Shown piece after piece: positions 55,182-63,299 of a stretch of 64,000 nucleotides of DNA (position 1 is its first letter; each line of letters opens with the position of its first letter). The position numbers and the translations under genes are program-made. The notes below the pieces were generated by a model. That model was not told the DNA's origin and did not search any database. It was given only the letters and a program-made list of their open reading frames with translations. This stretch comes from Thiocapsa rosea. GTDB lineage: Bacteria; Pseudomonadota; Gammaproteobacteria; Chromatiales; Chromatiaceae. The stretch covers positions 5,436,501 to 5,500,500 of the forward strand of contig NZ_RBXL01000001.1 of NCBI RefSeq assembly GCF_003634315.1, written 5' to 3'.

Positions 55182-55537
55182 GCCGCCGTACGCTGCGCGA
55201 GCACATCCACCACCCGCGCGAGTGTTGCGCCATCGAATCCGGGCGGGACCTCCAGGCGCACGCCGCCACCGAAGACCACGGTCAGCACCCGATCACTGCG
55301 CGGCGGCTCGAGGGCTTGGCTGAACGCCACCGGCAGCAAGCGTACCGGCGCCTCGGCGCGGGATCGCGCCCGCCCGCCGCCGGCTTGGTGCTCCCGGCCG
55401 AAGACGGCCCGCCACCGCGATAGACTCCCGGTCGAAATACCGTAGCGTTCGCAGTACTGCGCCTGCGTCAGACCACTGCCCGGCCAGCCCCCGACCAACT
55501 CCCGCCACTGCTCGCGACTGCGCCGCTTCTCTGCCAT
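55178..55537 (-). CDS. tnpA: IS66 accessory protein TnpA (helix-turn-helix)
   Basis: A 119-aa protein with an N-terminal helix-turn-helix (REQWRELVGGWPGSGLTQAQYCERYGIS, where W and Y residues are typical of Orf1). A basic linker and a C-terminal beta-type region (VLTVVFGGGVRLEVPPGFD) follow. First gene of the element. Confidence 0.93.
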   Translation of the reverse strand: MAEKRRSREQWRELVGGWPGSGLTQAQYCERYGISTGSLSRWRAVFGREHQAGGGRARSRAEAPVRLLPVAFSQALEPPRSDRVLTVVFGGGVRLEVPPGFDGATLARVVDVLAQRTAA

Positions 55538-55621
55538 GCTCTTCCCCTCGGTGCGTGGAACATGGCGGCATCTTGCAGATCGCGCAGTGCGCGGGATAGA
55601 TGTAGTTCGCTGGACGCTTAC

Positions 55622-55661
55622 TGCTGTCGAGCCTGTCGGTTGTCGATGGCGGCTGAGGCAT
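55622..55661 (-). pseudogene. 5' fragment of the interrupted IS66-family transposase
   Basis: The ATG at 55661 opens MPQPPSTTDRLDS, then runs into the 8-bp target duplication and the inner IS66. Spliced to 53082 and below, it continues in frame as DSKDVELV, supplying the missing start of the transposase at 51677-53090. Confidence 0.85.
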
Positions 55662-55999
55662 GTTGCTAACTTACCGCCCCAGGGGATTGTTTGGCAAGCG
55701 ACCTGAACAGTTACCAGGAACCTAAAAGGCCGACCAGGTGGGTGAACCGTCGAACCAACGAGACGAGCTTCGGATTTTTGATCGAAGCGACCCTACAAAA
55801 GACCCGCACTGCAATCGCTGTACACCCTGACGGGCCGCAATTTTGGTGCTGTAAAAAACAACACCAACTGTGCACGCAGAGATGCTTTGCGGTTTTTTCC
55901 TAGCAAGCATTCCTGATTAAGTCTCTTCTCACAGTTCCCGGAAATGCGCCAATGCGAGTTCGACGGGGACATCTTGTCAGTGTTTCTCAAGCATTGATC

Positions 56000-56725
56000 T
56001 CAACTCGACTGCTTACGAGCAGCCACGGCAACGATTAAAGAATATTCCGGATCATTCACCTCAAAGTATTCGGACTCAAGATCTCGAACAGCCAAGCCGT
56101 AAAGGTATGCTGCGGCCGTCAAAACGTTCCCATGACTTTCCACGGACAACATCGACGGCTGAAACGTCCGCTCCAAGAGATACCGAATCCCGGCATCCGT
56201 GTAGAACCGATACCAAGTACAGTCATCCGGATGCATGCCGACCTTCGAGATGCACGGCACCGTCAACAGTAAAGCTCCGCCGGGCTTGAGGATCCGATAA
56301 ACCTGTCGAATAGCAGCATTGTCGTCGTCGATCAGGTGCAGGGTCTGTGTCAAGATCACGCAATCGAACACCTCATCCGGAATCGTCGATAGACTTCTCA
56401 GATCGTCCCGAATAGTCGCCGAGGGATTCGCCGGATTGATGTCGAGTACGTCCGAGCGAGTAACCCGATCGCCCCCGAAACGAAGCGTGTAGTTGTTGTT
56501 CAGCACCTCCAGCACCCGCCCGGTGATGGAAGCCTGCTGCGTCTCGATGAAATCCTCGATGTAGCGACGATCGACCGCTAACCCTCGGCTGAAACCGTAA
56601 CGACGACAAAAAGGCTCCGTGCGCCGAAGGTCGCCGAGATCCACGCGTCTATGCGGACGCTTGAGCAACCGCCGGAGGCGTCCTTTCACTCGATCCACCA
56701 GCACTGAGACCGACACTTCCCGCAT
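56000..56725 (-). CDS. SAM-dependent methyltransferase (class I, UbiE/type-11-like)
   Basis: A 241-aa protein. The ATG at 56725 follows AAAGGAG. The SAM-binding region is modified at motif I (GRVLEVLNNNYTLRFGG, where an E/D-x-G pattern would be expected), then SDVLDINPANPSATIRDDL, the VFDCVILTQTLHLIDD motif IV and the IYRILKPGGALLLTVP motif typical of family 11. It probably methylates a sugar or polymer terminus in the polysaccharide pathway. It is 14 bp downstream of the PP-loop gene. A decayed copy exists at 49796-49960. Confidence 0.82.
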   Translation of the reverse strand: MREVSVSVLVDRVKGRLRRLLKRPHRRVDLGDLRRTEPFCRRYGFSRGLAVDRRYIEDFIETQQASITGRVLEVLNNNYTLRFGGDRVTRSDVLDINPANPSATIRDDLRSLSTIPDEVFDCVILTQTLHLIDDDNAAIRQVYRILKPGGALLLTVPCISKVGMHPDDCTWYRFYTDAGIRYLLERTFQPSMLSVESHGNVLTAAAYLYGLAVRDLESEYFEVNDPEYSLIVAVAARKQSS

Positions 56726-56739
56726 GATCCTTGCTCCTT

Positions 56740-57930
56740 TCAACTGTTTCCGGACGATCTGAAAAGCCGACGCCATAAACCCTCTCTCATTTGCTTCAAA
56801 TGTCGTGCCGCCCGCCCGATACGAGCCTCCCGACGGCTCCGCCGAAGCGCCGCCCCGAGAGGCGACGCAAGATCACCGCGATTCAAGTTAACCGCCCGAG
56901 CGATCGTGGATTCGCACTCCTGGATCTCCCCTATCGGGATGATGAGCTCAGATACCCTTTGATAATCCAATGACTCAGGAAAGGTCGTAGAGTGCGATAA
57001 AGTGCCTGCGAGCTCCAACCCGATCATAGTCATAACGCAGTTGTGACAGCGGCAACAATTGCGAGAGCTATCCGGATGCTCCCAGCAGACGCGCAGCCCT
57101 GATTTGGAGCCGGGCCAATCGGCGATCCGCAGTATCTTGTCGACTCGCGGGAGACAGCCATCGTGGTGAATCTCCATCGTCTCCGTCGACATCAGAGGAT
57201 CCGTGATCGGATGAGAACCCCATGGTTCCAGGTCCGAATAGGGCGACGAGGCGGGGATATAGAACCTCGTCAACATAGCCTCGAGCATCAAAGCCACACT
57301 CCCCAAGGCCGACCCGTGCGTCCAAATCCAAGGCAGACGATCGACGAACTGCCGAACGTTGGTCTGCACCTCGATCAGCTCGACACCCAAGGGCAGCAGG
57401 GACGCGCGAAACCGTCCCGCCCACGCGTCGTAGATCTCCGGAGCGGCGAGCGGGATATCGAAGCCGTGGACGAAAAGCACATGGGTGATCCGATAGGCCG
57501 CGTCCGTCTCGGCCAACCCCGAATGGTCCAAAAGAGTCAAGGTGGAATCCACGCCCCCTGAAAATGCCGCGGCAACCGCCGGAGGACCGACAATCGCCGG
57601 AGGAGCGATGATGTCCCGCGGGATGAACCCAACGGGACGCAATGCCGCGGGAAACCAAGAACTGAAGACAGACTGGTAGATTTCCAGATTTCTCAACAGC
57701 CGCCCCGACACCGCGCCCTCGACATGGATATCCTCCCCCAGACTCATCGCCTGAAGAAGCAGGGCGACCAAAAAGCCGTCCGCACGCAGACTTAAGCGGT
57801 CTTCCAGCTCTCGAGGGAGCTCATACCAAAGCTGTTCGGGCCATGAAATGCCCTGTGCCTGACAACTGACCGAAGCGGTAATCCGAACCCGACCATTATG
57901 GAATATGATCTCGACCGGGTGAATGATCAT
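56740..57930 (-). CDS. QueC-like PP-loop ATP pyrophosphatase in the polysaccharide operon
   Basis: A 396-aa protein. The PP-loop is SGGVDST at 124-130, preceded by a 115-residue unrecognised N-terminal domain. The fold continues with THVLFVHGFDIP and ELIEVQTNVRQF, and a Cys cluster (C282, C292, C293, C295, C298 in VCWEHPDSSRNCCRCHNC) recalls the zinc site of 7-cyano-7-deazaguanine synthase. PP-loop enzymes adenylate a carboxyl or carbonyl before amide, nitrile or thio chemistry. Its place between a methyltransferase and glycosyltransferases suggests sugar or acceptor amidation, not tRNA modification (inference). The ATG at 57930 follows GGAGGGG by 12 nt. Confidence 0.7.
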   Translation of the reverse strand: MIIHPVEIIFHNGRVRITASVSCQAQGISWPEQLWYELPRELEDRLSLRADGFLVALLLQAMSLGEDIHVEGAVSGRLLRNLEIYQSVFSSWFPAALRPVGFIPRDIIAPPAIVGPPAVAAAFSGGVDSTLTLLDHSGLAETDAAYRITHVLFVHGFDIPLAAPEIYDAWAGRFRASLLPLGVELIEVQTNVRQFVDRLPWIWTHGSALGSVALMLEAMLTRFYIPASSPYSDLEPWGSHPITDPLMSTETMEIHHDGCLPRVDKILRIADWPGSKSGLRVCWEHPDSSRNCCRCHNCVMTMIGLELAGTLSHSTTFPESLDYQRVSELIIPIGEIQECESTIARAVNLNRGDLASPLGAALRRSRREARIGRAARHLKQMREGLWRRLFRSSGNS

Positions 57931-58146
57931 AATGACAAACGCCCCTCCAAAAGCGCGACAACTCCGACGACCTCGCCGGACATCCCTTTCCGGACAGAAA
58001 CGCGATCCCTCGCGCGAACGCAGTAGGCGGCCAGCCCCCGGCCATGTCGTACAACCCCGCCCCCGACACAGGTCCCGGCGGCTTCGCCATGCCTCAGCTC
58101 GGCGCCACAAGCATCGGTCGCCTCGGCCATGCGGTTAACCGAGCAA

Positions 58147-59046
58147 CTACCCGCGGGGAAGCCTTCCGACCTTGGCCTTCAAAAACCGATAGCGCGCCAG
58201 CGCGAGATACCGTCCAGGCCCGCTCGCCGTCTTCCATCGATAGTAGGCATCACGCATCAAGATGGCATCGCGGATCACTCCGGGTTCACCCTGGGCTCGG
58301 ACGAAGTCAGCCATCACCTCAAACTGCTTCTTACGGGAGCGCAAACCGTTATCATCGGAGGTAATCCGATTTTGGTCGTGGACCCCCCGAACCGCCACGG
58401 GCGTCTCAAGGCTACCCGGCAAGAGGTCACCCAGGTACGCAAGACGAAACATCCACTCGGAATCCTGGTGCAAACGCAGTCTCTCATCGAAATACCCGAC
58501 GCGCTCGATGACTTGCCGGCGAATCGTCAGACCGTCGAGGTGGAAATGCCCCCTCGCCGTGGGGTGTCGATTGAGAAGCACCAAGGGGAGTTCTGATCCC
58601 GGCACCGGCTCACTGATGCTCGTGAGATCCGACTCGAACCCTTTGGATCTGAAGCTCTCCCGGGCTGCATCGCTGTAGAAATGGACTCCGATCGCGTTAT
58701 AGACGCCGGTGCATGTCGGAACCTCCGTCAGAATCCGGAGGTCGGCCTCAAACCGGTTCTCGAGGTAGTAATCATCCGCGTCGAGAAAGGCAATCAGATA
58801 CCCGGCGGCCTTGCGAAGGCCAAGGTTCCGTGTCGCACCTGCGCCGCGATTCACACCGCCCTCGTGTTGAACGAGCCTGATCCGCGCATCGGCCTTAGCC
58901 AAATCCTCGCAGAGAGCGAGGCTCCGATCGGTCGACCCATCCTCGACCAGCAGAATTTCCGTGACCGCGTCGAACGGCAGGACGGAGCGCAACGCTCGCT
59001 CGATATAGGGCTCCGCGTTGTAGACAGGAACGACAACCGAGATCAT
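58147..59046 (-). CDS. glycosyltransferase family 2
   Basis: A 299-aa GT-A enzyme with ISVVVPVYNAEPYIERALRSVL, LLVEDGSTDRSL, AFLDADDYYLENRFEADL and a catalytic region around RLHQDSEWMFRLAY. Its ATG overlaps the stop of the upstream 381-aa gene (ATGA at 59043-59046), so the two are translationally coupled. A 216-bp gap with no gene separates it from the PP-loop gene. Confidence 0.92.
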   Translation of the reverse strand: MISVVVPVYNAEPYIERALRSVLPFDAVTEILLVEDGSTDRSLALCEDLAKADARIRLVQHEGGVNRGAGATRNLGLRKAAGYLIAFLDADDYYLENRFEADLRILTEVPTCTGVYNAIGVHFYSDAARESFRSKGFESDLTSISEPVPGSELPLVLLNRHPTARGHFHLDGLTIRRQVIERVGYFDERLRLHQDSEWMFRLAYLGDLLPGSLETPVAVRGVHDQNRITSDDNGLRSRKKQFEVMADFVRAQGEPGVIRDAILMRDAYYRWKTASGPGRYLALARYRFLKAKVGRLPRG

Positions 59047-60188
59047 CGGGCTCCACCCCCGAGGACAGCGTGATCCTCCAACCGCACGGCCTCGTAGACC
59101 CGCGCGGAAAGCGTCGCCGGATCATCCGTGTTTCTGACCATGAGACCGACCTGCGAGTCGTATGTCCGTTCCAACTGCCGACCGATCCACTCGGAGATCA
59201 GCCTAGGTCCCTCCTCCCCGAATAGGCTACCGAAGGACTGTATCGTGAAAGCGACCTCGATTCCCGGCGGGTTGTAGGGGTACCCGAATCGATTGAACGG
59301 AAGCGTCTTTCCATTCCCCCCGCCAGCACAGCAGAAGACCTCCAAGCCATCCAAGTATGTGGGGTCCTTCAGGAAACCGACCAAACGCCCAAACCGCTCG
59401 GATGACCAAAAACCATTACCCGGAAAAGACTTGGACAAAAGGCCGAAGGCGTAGGTATTGAAGGCATGATAGCCGATTGCCTTGTTGACAACCGGGTCAA
59501 CGGCATTTCTGTTCGACCGCTTCGCGAGCCGTTTCGCGAAGCGCTTGATCTCGCCTCGCACCCAGAGACGGGAAATCCCTCCGAGCGGATGCATGATCAA
59601 CCCATTGGGGTACACCTTCAGATTATCCCCTAAGGCATCCAGAAATCGCTCGACGCGCTCGGCAACAAGGCCGTTGCTCTTGAGCAGGCCCCCTGCCGCG
59701 GCAAACCAAAGTTGATGGTTGAAGGTCCGATCGACACCCGCGTAGCTCCCGTCCACATTCACGGTTTCCCATCGCGCCGTCGAGGGGTCGAACGGGTGCA
59801 GCAGAAAAAGCGTCCCTGCAAGATCCGTTAATCGGGAATCCTCCAACGCCCTGCCGGCGAAAACCAGCGCCTCGATGATCCAAGCCGGACCGATGAGTCC
59901 ATTGGAAAAGTCCTTCTGCGGATTCTCTCGCATCCAGTACGCAGCACCCATCGGACGCCGCTCAGCGGCGGTTACGTAGCCTAGCGCACGCAACGCAGCG
60001 TCACGAAACCTCTGCTCACCGGTGATCTCGTGCACGCGCAGCAGAAGAATCATGACGTGCGCCGTGTTCCTCACCGGCAATTCTTGATCGTAGTAAGGGC
60101 CATTGTGTCCCGGAGGAAAGGACCCGTCCGGCAACTGGCGGTCCAGGAAGCCCCTCGCCCCTCGCTCCATCAGCTCGAAAACCGTCAC
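59043..60188 (-). CDS. alpha/alpha-barrel-like protein of the polysaccharide locus (glycosidase/lyase/epimerase-like)
   Basis: A 381-aa protein rich in Trp, Phe and helices, with recurring motifs such as GFLDRQLPDGSFPPGHNGPYYD, RNTAHVMILLLRVHEITGEQRFRDAALRAL and HQLWFAAAGGLL. These resemble (alpha/alpha)6-toroid enzymes such as heparinase-like lyases, GH88/105 or N-acylglucosamine epimerases. No family can be named. The start is taken as GTG at 60188, 7 bp after AGGGG; a TTG at 60218 would add 10 residues. It overlaps the next gene by 4 bp. It may trim or modify the polymer. Confidence 0.65.
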   Translation of the reverse strand: MTVFELMERGARGFLDRQLPDGSFPPGHNGPYYDQELPVRNTAHVMILLLRVHEITGEQRFRDAALRALGYVTAAERRPMGAAYWMRENPQKDFSNGLIGPAWIIEALVFAGRALEDSRLTDLAGTLFLLHPFDPSTARWETVNVDGSYAGVDRTFNHQLWFAAAGGLLKSNGLVAERVERFLDALGDNLKVYPNGLIMHPLGGISRLWVRGEIKRFAKRLAKRSNRNAVDPVVNKAIGYHAFNTYAFGLLSKSFPGNGFWSSERFGRLVGFLKDPTYLDGLEVFCCAGGGNGKTLPFNRFGYPYNPPGIEVAFTIQSFGSLFGEEGPRLISEWIGRQLERTYDSQVGLMVRNTDDPATLSARVYEAVRLEDHAVLGGGAR

Positions 60189-60257
60189 TCGATTACCCCT
60201 GGGATGCGTGTCAGACAATGAAAAAGTACGGACTTCTGAAAACTCGTGTCAATAACT

Positions 60258-60346
60258 TAAACCGCGCCCGGTGCGGGTATGCGTAATTTACGGAAGTGGA
60301 TTGGCCACGCCAGTTCCGACGAGTTTTGGAGCTGGCGCGGCTTAGC
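60258..60346 (+). repeat. TAAACCGCG-type inverted repeat
   Basis: TAAACCGCGCCCGGTGCGGG at the left and GCTGGCGCGGCTTAGC at the right, with the same interior (GGTATGCGT, TTGGCCACGCCAG, GAGCTGGCGCGG) as 113-197 and, inverted, 12704-12790. It lies between two glycosyltransferase-locus genes. Confidence 0.8.
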
Positions 60347-60491
60347 AGTCTGGACGACCAAGAGCGAAGTCCACCGGAGTTGGTCTGTGCTTGTCAACCC
60401 CACTGATCCCATCAGCGAGGTGCCCGTTTCACAGGAGCACCGCCAGTCTCGCCCCCCAAGCAAGCCGTGGCGGGAAACCAGATCAAACCCA

Positions 60492-61460
60492 TCAAACGCG
60501 TCCCTTCTTCACCCTAAAAAGCTCCCGAACAAACCCTTTTAGTACCGGCCCAGGCCGTTTAAACAAGGCCCGAACTAGCTTCGATCGCACCTCCTCCGGA
60601 CAGCTGTCGAGCATTAGTTTGATGTTCTTTATGTCGAAATGAGCCGTCTTCTTTCCAAAAAACTCCCAGATGCTCCTCGTGTAGTAGTCTGCAAGCTCTT
60701 CGCGCTCCTTAGCTGTAAAGCTCACGCTGCGGTACTCCCCCAACCTACGAAATCCGAAATCCAGATACTCCCGAATGACCAGCCCGCTGTATACGGATCC
60801 CTTTTCCTGACGTGCGTCATGGAGCCCGGTCTTTGTAAACACACAATGGGCGAAACCCAGATCGTGTCGATCGAGTAGCCTCAGGGCGAGCTCAGTGTCC
60901 GCGTGCAGGTAACGGCGGTCCAAGCCGCCCACCGCGTCGAACGCCGATTTACGATATAGAATCGTATTCGGCGAGCTGCTACAGACATGAAGCTTTCTCA
61001 AAAGCTGCCGCTTAAGGATCTCCGAACCCTTGAAGACAGACTGGTCCATCGGTAGCCCGACATTCGTCCACTGCATACCGTACATCCTGTAAGCAGACAC
61101 GAGACCGATATCCGGCGACATCTCCCCGACGCGAACCATCTCCTCCAAGGTATTCGGGAAAAGATAATCGTCCGCGAGCGCATATTTGACCCAGGCGCTT
61201 TCACTGGAGCAGCGAGTCGCGCACGCCATCAGATTATCGATAACAAAAGCCGTCTCCGGATTGCGAAAGACCTTGATCCTAGGATCTTTCTTACGGAACT
61301 CCTCGATAATGTCAGGGGTTGCGTCCGTAGACGCATTGTCGACGATGATGTACTCGAAATTCTCGTAGCGCTGCGCCAACACACCCGAGATGCATTCGGC
61401 AAGAAACTTCTCTCCGTTGTATACCGGCGTGCAGACGCTGACCAGAGGTTGATACGACAT
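60492..61460 (-). CDS. glycosyltransferase family 2
   Basis: A 322-aa protein with VSVCTPVYNGEKFLAECISGVL, EYIIVDNASTDATPDII, YALADDYLFPNTLEEM and GGLDRRYLHADTELALRLL. The third motif has ADD where DADD is usual. The ATG at 61460 follows AAGGA; the frame extends upstream to 61541 but with no ribosome binding site. It is separated from the 381-aa gene by about 300 bp holding a dispersed repeat, so it may have its own promoter. Confidence 0.9.
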   Translation of the reverse strand: MSYQPLVSVCTPVYNGEKFLAECISGVLAQRYENFEYIIVDNASTDATPDIIEEFRKKDPRIKVFRNPETAFVIDNLMACATRCSSESAWVKYALADDYLFPNTLEEMVRVGEMSPDIGLVSAYRMYGMQWTNVGLPMDQSVFKGSEILKRQLLRKLHVCSSSPNTILYRKSAFDAVGGLDRRYLHADTELALRLLDRHDLGFAHCVFTKTGLHDARQEKGSVYSGLVIREYLDFGFRRLGEYRSVSFTAKEREELADYYTRSIWEFFGKKTAHFDIKNIKLMLDSCPEEVRSKLVRALFKRPGPVLKGFVRELFRVKKGRV

Positions 61461-61557
61461 ATGATGAATCCTTAAGAACTGTTCCAAGACTGCCGCACAG
61501 ACATGACCACGAGGCACCGTCTCGCTCGTTAGACCAACCACCCGAACCTTGAAAGGG

Positions 61558-61612
61558 CTCGTAACACCCGCTCTGCGGTGTCACGCATACCCCGTGGCGC
61601 TATGCGCCACGT
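61558..61612 (-). repeat. GTGACACCGC-type hairpin repeat, copy 3
   Basis: On the minus strand: CACGTGGCGCATAGCGCCAC, then GCGTGACACCGCAGAGCGGGTGTTACGAG. It has the same two-stem layout as copies at 12541-12606 and 34981-35026. Confidence 0.7.
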
Positions 61613-61703
61613 GCAGGTTTGTCCTGAGTCACGAGCGAGGCCGACCGTTCGTCACGCGGTCCGTCAAACTTGGCCAACACCTGTTGAAATGGGGCCGTGT
61701 GTC

Positions 61704-62417
61704 TCACGTCGGTTTCGACCCGCGGGACGAACACCGCGAAGCCTTAGCCCGGTCGACACGTCGCCCTAACTCTTTGGCTGGTGCGCCTGCCGCGATGGCG
61801 CCGGAAGGGATGTCTTTTGTTACGACCGAGCCCGCGCCGATAACAGCCCCCCGTCCGATCGTAACCCCGTCGAGCACGACGGAACCATATCCCAGCCAAA
61901 CGTCGTCTTCGATCATGATCCCACCCTTTGTTACAAGTGGCTGACTCTTGATCGATTCACCGGCCGCCATTTCATGGTTGTAAGGGTAGAAGGCGCACCT
62001 CGGAGCAATCTGAACGTCCTGACCTATCGTGAGTGATCCCTTATAACAGGAGAACTGACATCCAGGCTGTATCGTCGTTCGGCTTCCGATGCTCAGTGAA
62101 CCACCGTCACCCGTCTCGATGATACATCCCCGGTTGATGTAGACTTCGTCGCTAATCCGAACCTTCGTATCACGCCCTCTCGAAAAAAGAATGACGCCAT
62201 CCCCGATGAAAACGTGCTGGCCCAAGATGAGAGTGGAATGCGAAAGGAGCGCCGACGGGGCGATATAGCCGGCTACTCCCAAACGCGCGAGGCGATGCCG
62301 CCCCTTATAACCCGGGTAAGCCCATCCAGCAATCCCGGAGGCCAACCGTCCGAAAAAACTCCGACCCGCAAGCCTCATCCAGAAACGTCCCCAAGGTTCC
62401 CGTACTCGTAACGCCAT
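61704..62417 (-). CDS. hexapeptide-repeat acyltransferase (left-handed beta-helix)
   Basis: A 237-aa protein. Imperfect hexapeptides from about 55 to 210 include LILGQHVFIGDGVILFS, VYINRGCIIETG, LTIGQDVQIAPRC, and IMIEDDVWLGYGSVVLDGVTIGRGAVIGAGSVVTKDIPSGAIAAGAPA. The last is the usual end of the WcaF/maltose-O-acetyltransferase-like family; the catalytic His is likely in FYPYNHEM. It probably O-acetylates a sugar with acetyl-CoA. GGGAGG precedes the ATG. It starts the minus-strand half of the polysaccharide locus. Confidence 0.9.
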   Translation of the reverse strand: MALRVREPWGRFWMRLAGRSFFGRLASGIAGWAYPGYKGRHRLARLGVAGYIAPSALLSHSTLILGQHVFIGDGVILFSRGRDTKVRISDEVYINRGCIIETGDGGSLSIGSRTTIQPGCQFSCYKGSLTIGQDVQIAPRCAFYPYNHEMAAGESIKSQPLVTKGGIMIEDDVWLGYGSVVLDGVTIGRGAVIGAGSVVTKDIPSGAIAAGAPAKELGRRVDRAKASRCSSRGSKPT

Positions 62418-62690
62418 ATTGCCTCCCTAAACCATCAAAACACGTGCTCGCTATCCGAGGACGATTGAAGTTACCTCCGCGTAAATTCGTCCAGCTAAAA
62501 GCTCCCGGCCCCTCCGAGCGACACTTACCTCTCAAGATACGAATCGAGAAGGCAGGCAAAGTTGCGGAAGCCGGTTAGCGCAGCGTAACCCGAAGTTCGT
62601 CCGATCGACAGCCTTTGAGCTTCGGCTTGCGGCGTGCAGGCCTCCCCAAACGTACACCTTCAGCGAGCCATAGGCGTAGGCGGAACGCTC

Positions 62691-62852
62691 CTACACTGCC
62701 GAGAAAGTCGAGATGACCGCCGTAGCCGCGAGCCCTAACCAAACCGCAATACTCTCCAGATTGCAGAACGCATACTGATTCGATTCCCATCCCCACCAGC
62801 TCCGATCACGGGTGTCCATCAGACGCTCGAAGCCGTGATCGTCGGCGGTCGG
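62691..62852 (-). pseudogene. Possible remnant of a membrane protein C-terminus
   Basis: A stop-bounded minus-strand frame reads HGFERLMDTRDRSWWGWESN and continues to a hydrophobic SIAVWLGLAATAVISTF before a TAG at 62691-62693. It has no start and no upstream continuation. The soluble-then-membrane layout suggests the tail of a lost membrane glycosyltransferase or polymerase, but this is weak. Confidence 0.25.
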
Positions 62853-62942
62853 TTAGTCCGCAGAACGCATCCGTGCGGCCAAGGTACAATGCCAGAGCTT
62901 CCATAACACTCTCCTGCTCGCAATAAAACCGCGACGAAAGTC

Positions 62943-63297
62943 CTACCTCGGTTCCTCATTGCTCAAGGATGCACAAATCAGAGGTCCATCACTAGCAGCC
63001 TGTCGGACTTGACCTTCGCGATGACCTGAATCGGAGTCTCGAGGGTCGCGTGTTGCGCATAAGAGACGCTTTTTGGATGAAAGGTGAGGTCTTCCTGACC
63101 TTTCCCCTTGCTGCGGGTCCAACGCGGCCATGGGCCGCAAGTTCCACGTCAGGCACACTAGGGTCCATCTGTTTTGGACGTTGTCCAGACCGTTAATGAG
63201 GAACTGACGAAACCCCCTCACGGGTTTGATGATGCCGAACACCGGTTCGACGGTTTGTTTGCACAGGGCATAGGTCGCCCGGCCAGCCCTTTTAAGG
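62943..63297 (-). pseudogene. C-terminal fragment of an IS1182-type transposase
   Basis: The minus-strand frame reads TYALCKQTVEPVFGIIKPVR, then GFRQFLINGLDNVQNRWTLV and CLTWNLRPMA. This is the characteristic C-terminus of IS1182/IS5-like DDE transposases, with the catalytic Glu in TVEPVFGIIK. The N-terminal two thirds are missing, cut off at about 63298 where the IS4-type transposase gene ends. Confidence 0.8.
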
Positions 63298-63299
63298 TG

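Larger units (their letters stand above)
53091..55621 (-). mobile_element. IS66 element with tnpA, tnpB and tnpC
   Basis: A 2531-bp element bounded by GTAAGCGTCCGGCGAACTAC (53091-53110) and the reverse complement of GTAAGCGTCCAGCGAACTAC (55602-55621), one mismatch in 20. An exact 8-bp target duplication TGCTGTCG lies at 53083-53090 and 55622-55629, as expected for IS66. All three genes are intact, so it may still be mobile. It is inserted in the transposase gene of another IS66-family element. Confidence 0.95.
51652..55714 (-). mobile_element. Single-transposase IS66-family element, split by a second IS66
   Basis: Terminal inverted repeats GTAACTGTTCAGGT are at 51652-51665 and, as reverse complement, at 55701-55714. 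They enclose one IS66-type transposase. Removing the inner element (53091-55621) and one copy of its target duplication restores an element of about 1.5 kb with one intact reading frame, the layout of tnpC-only IS66 relatives. Bases flanking the outer ends do not show a clear target duplication. Confidence 0.8.
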
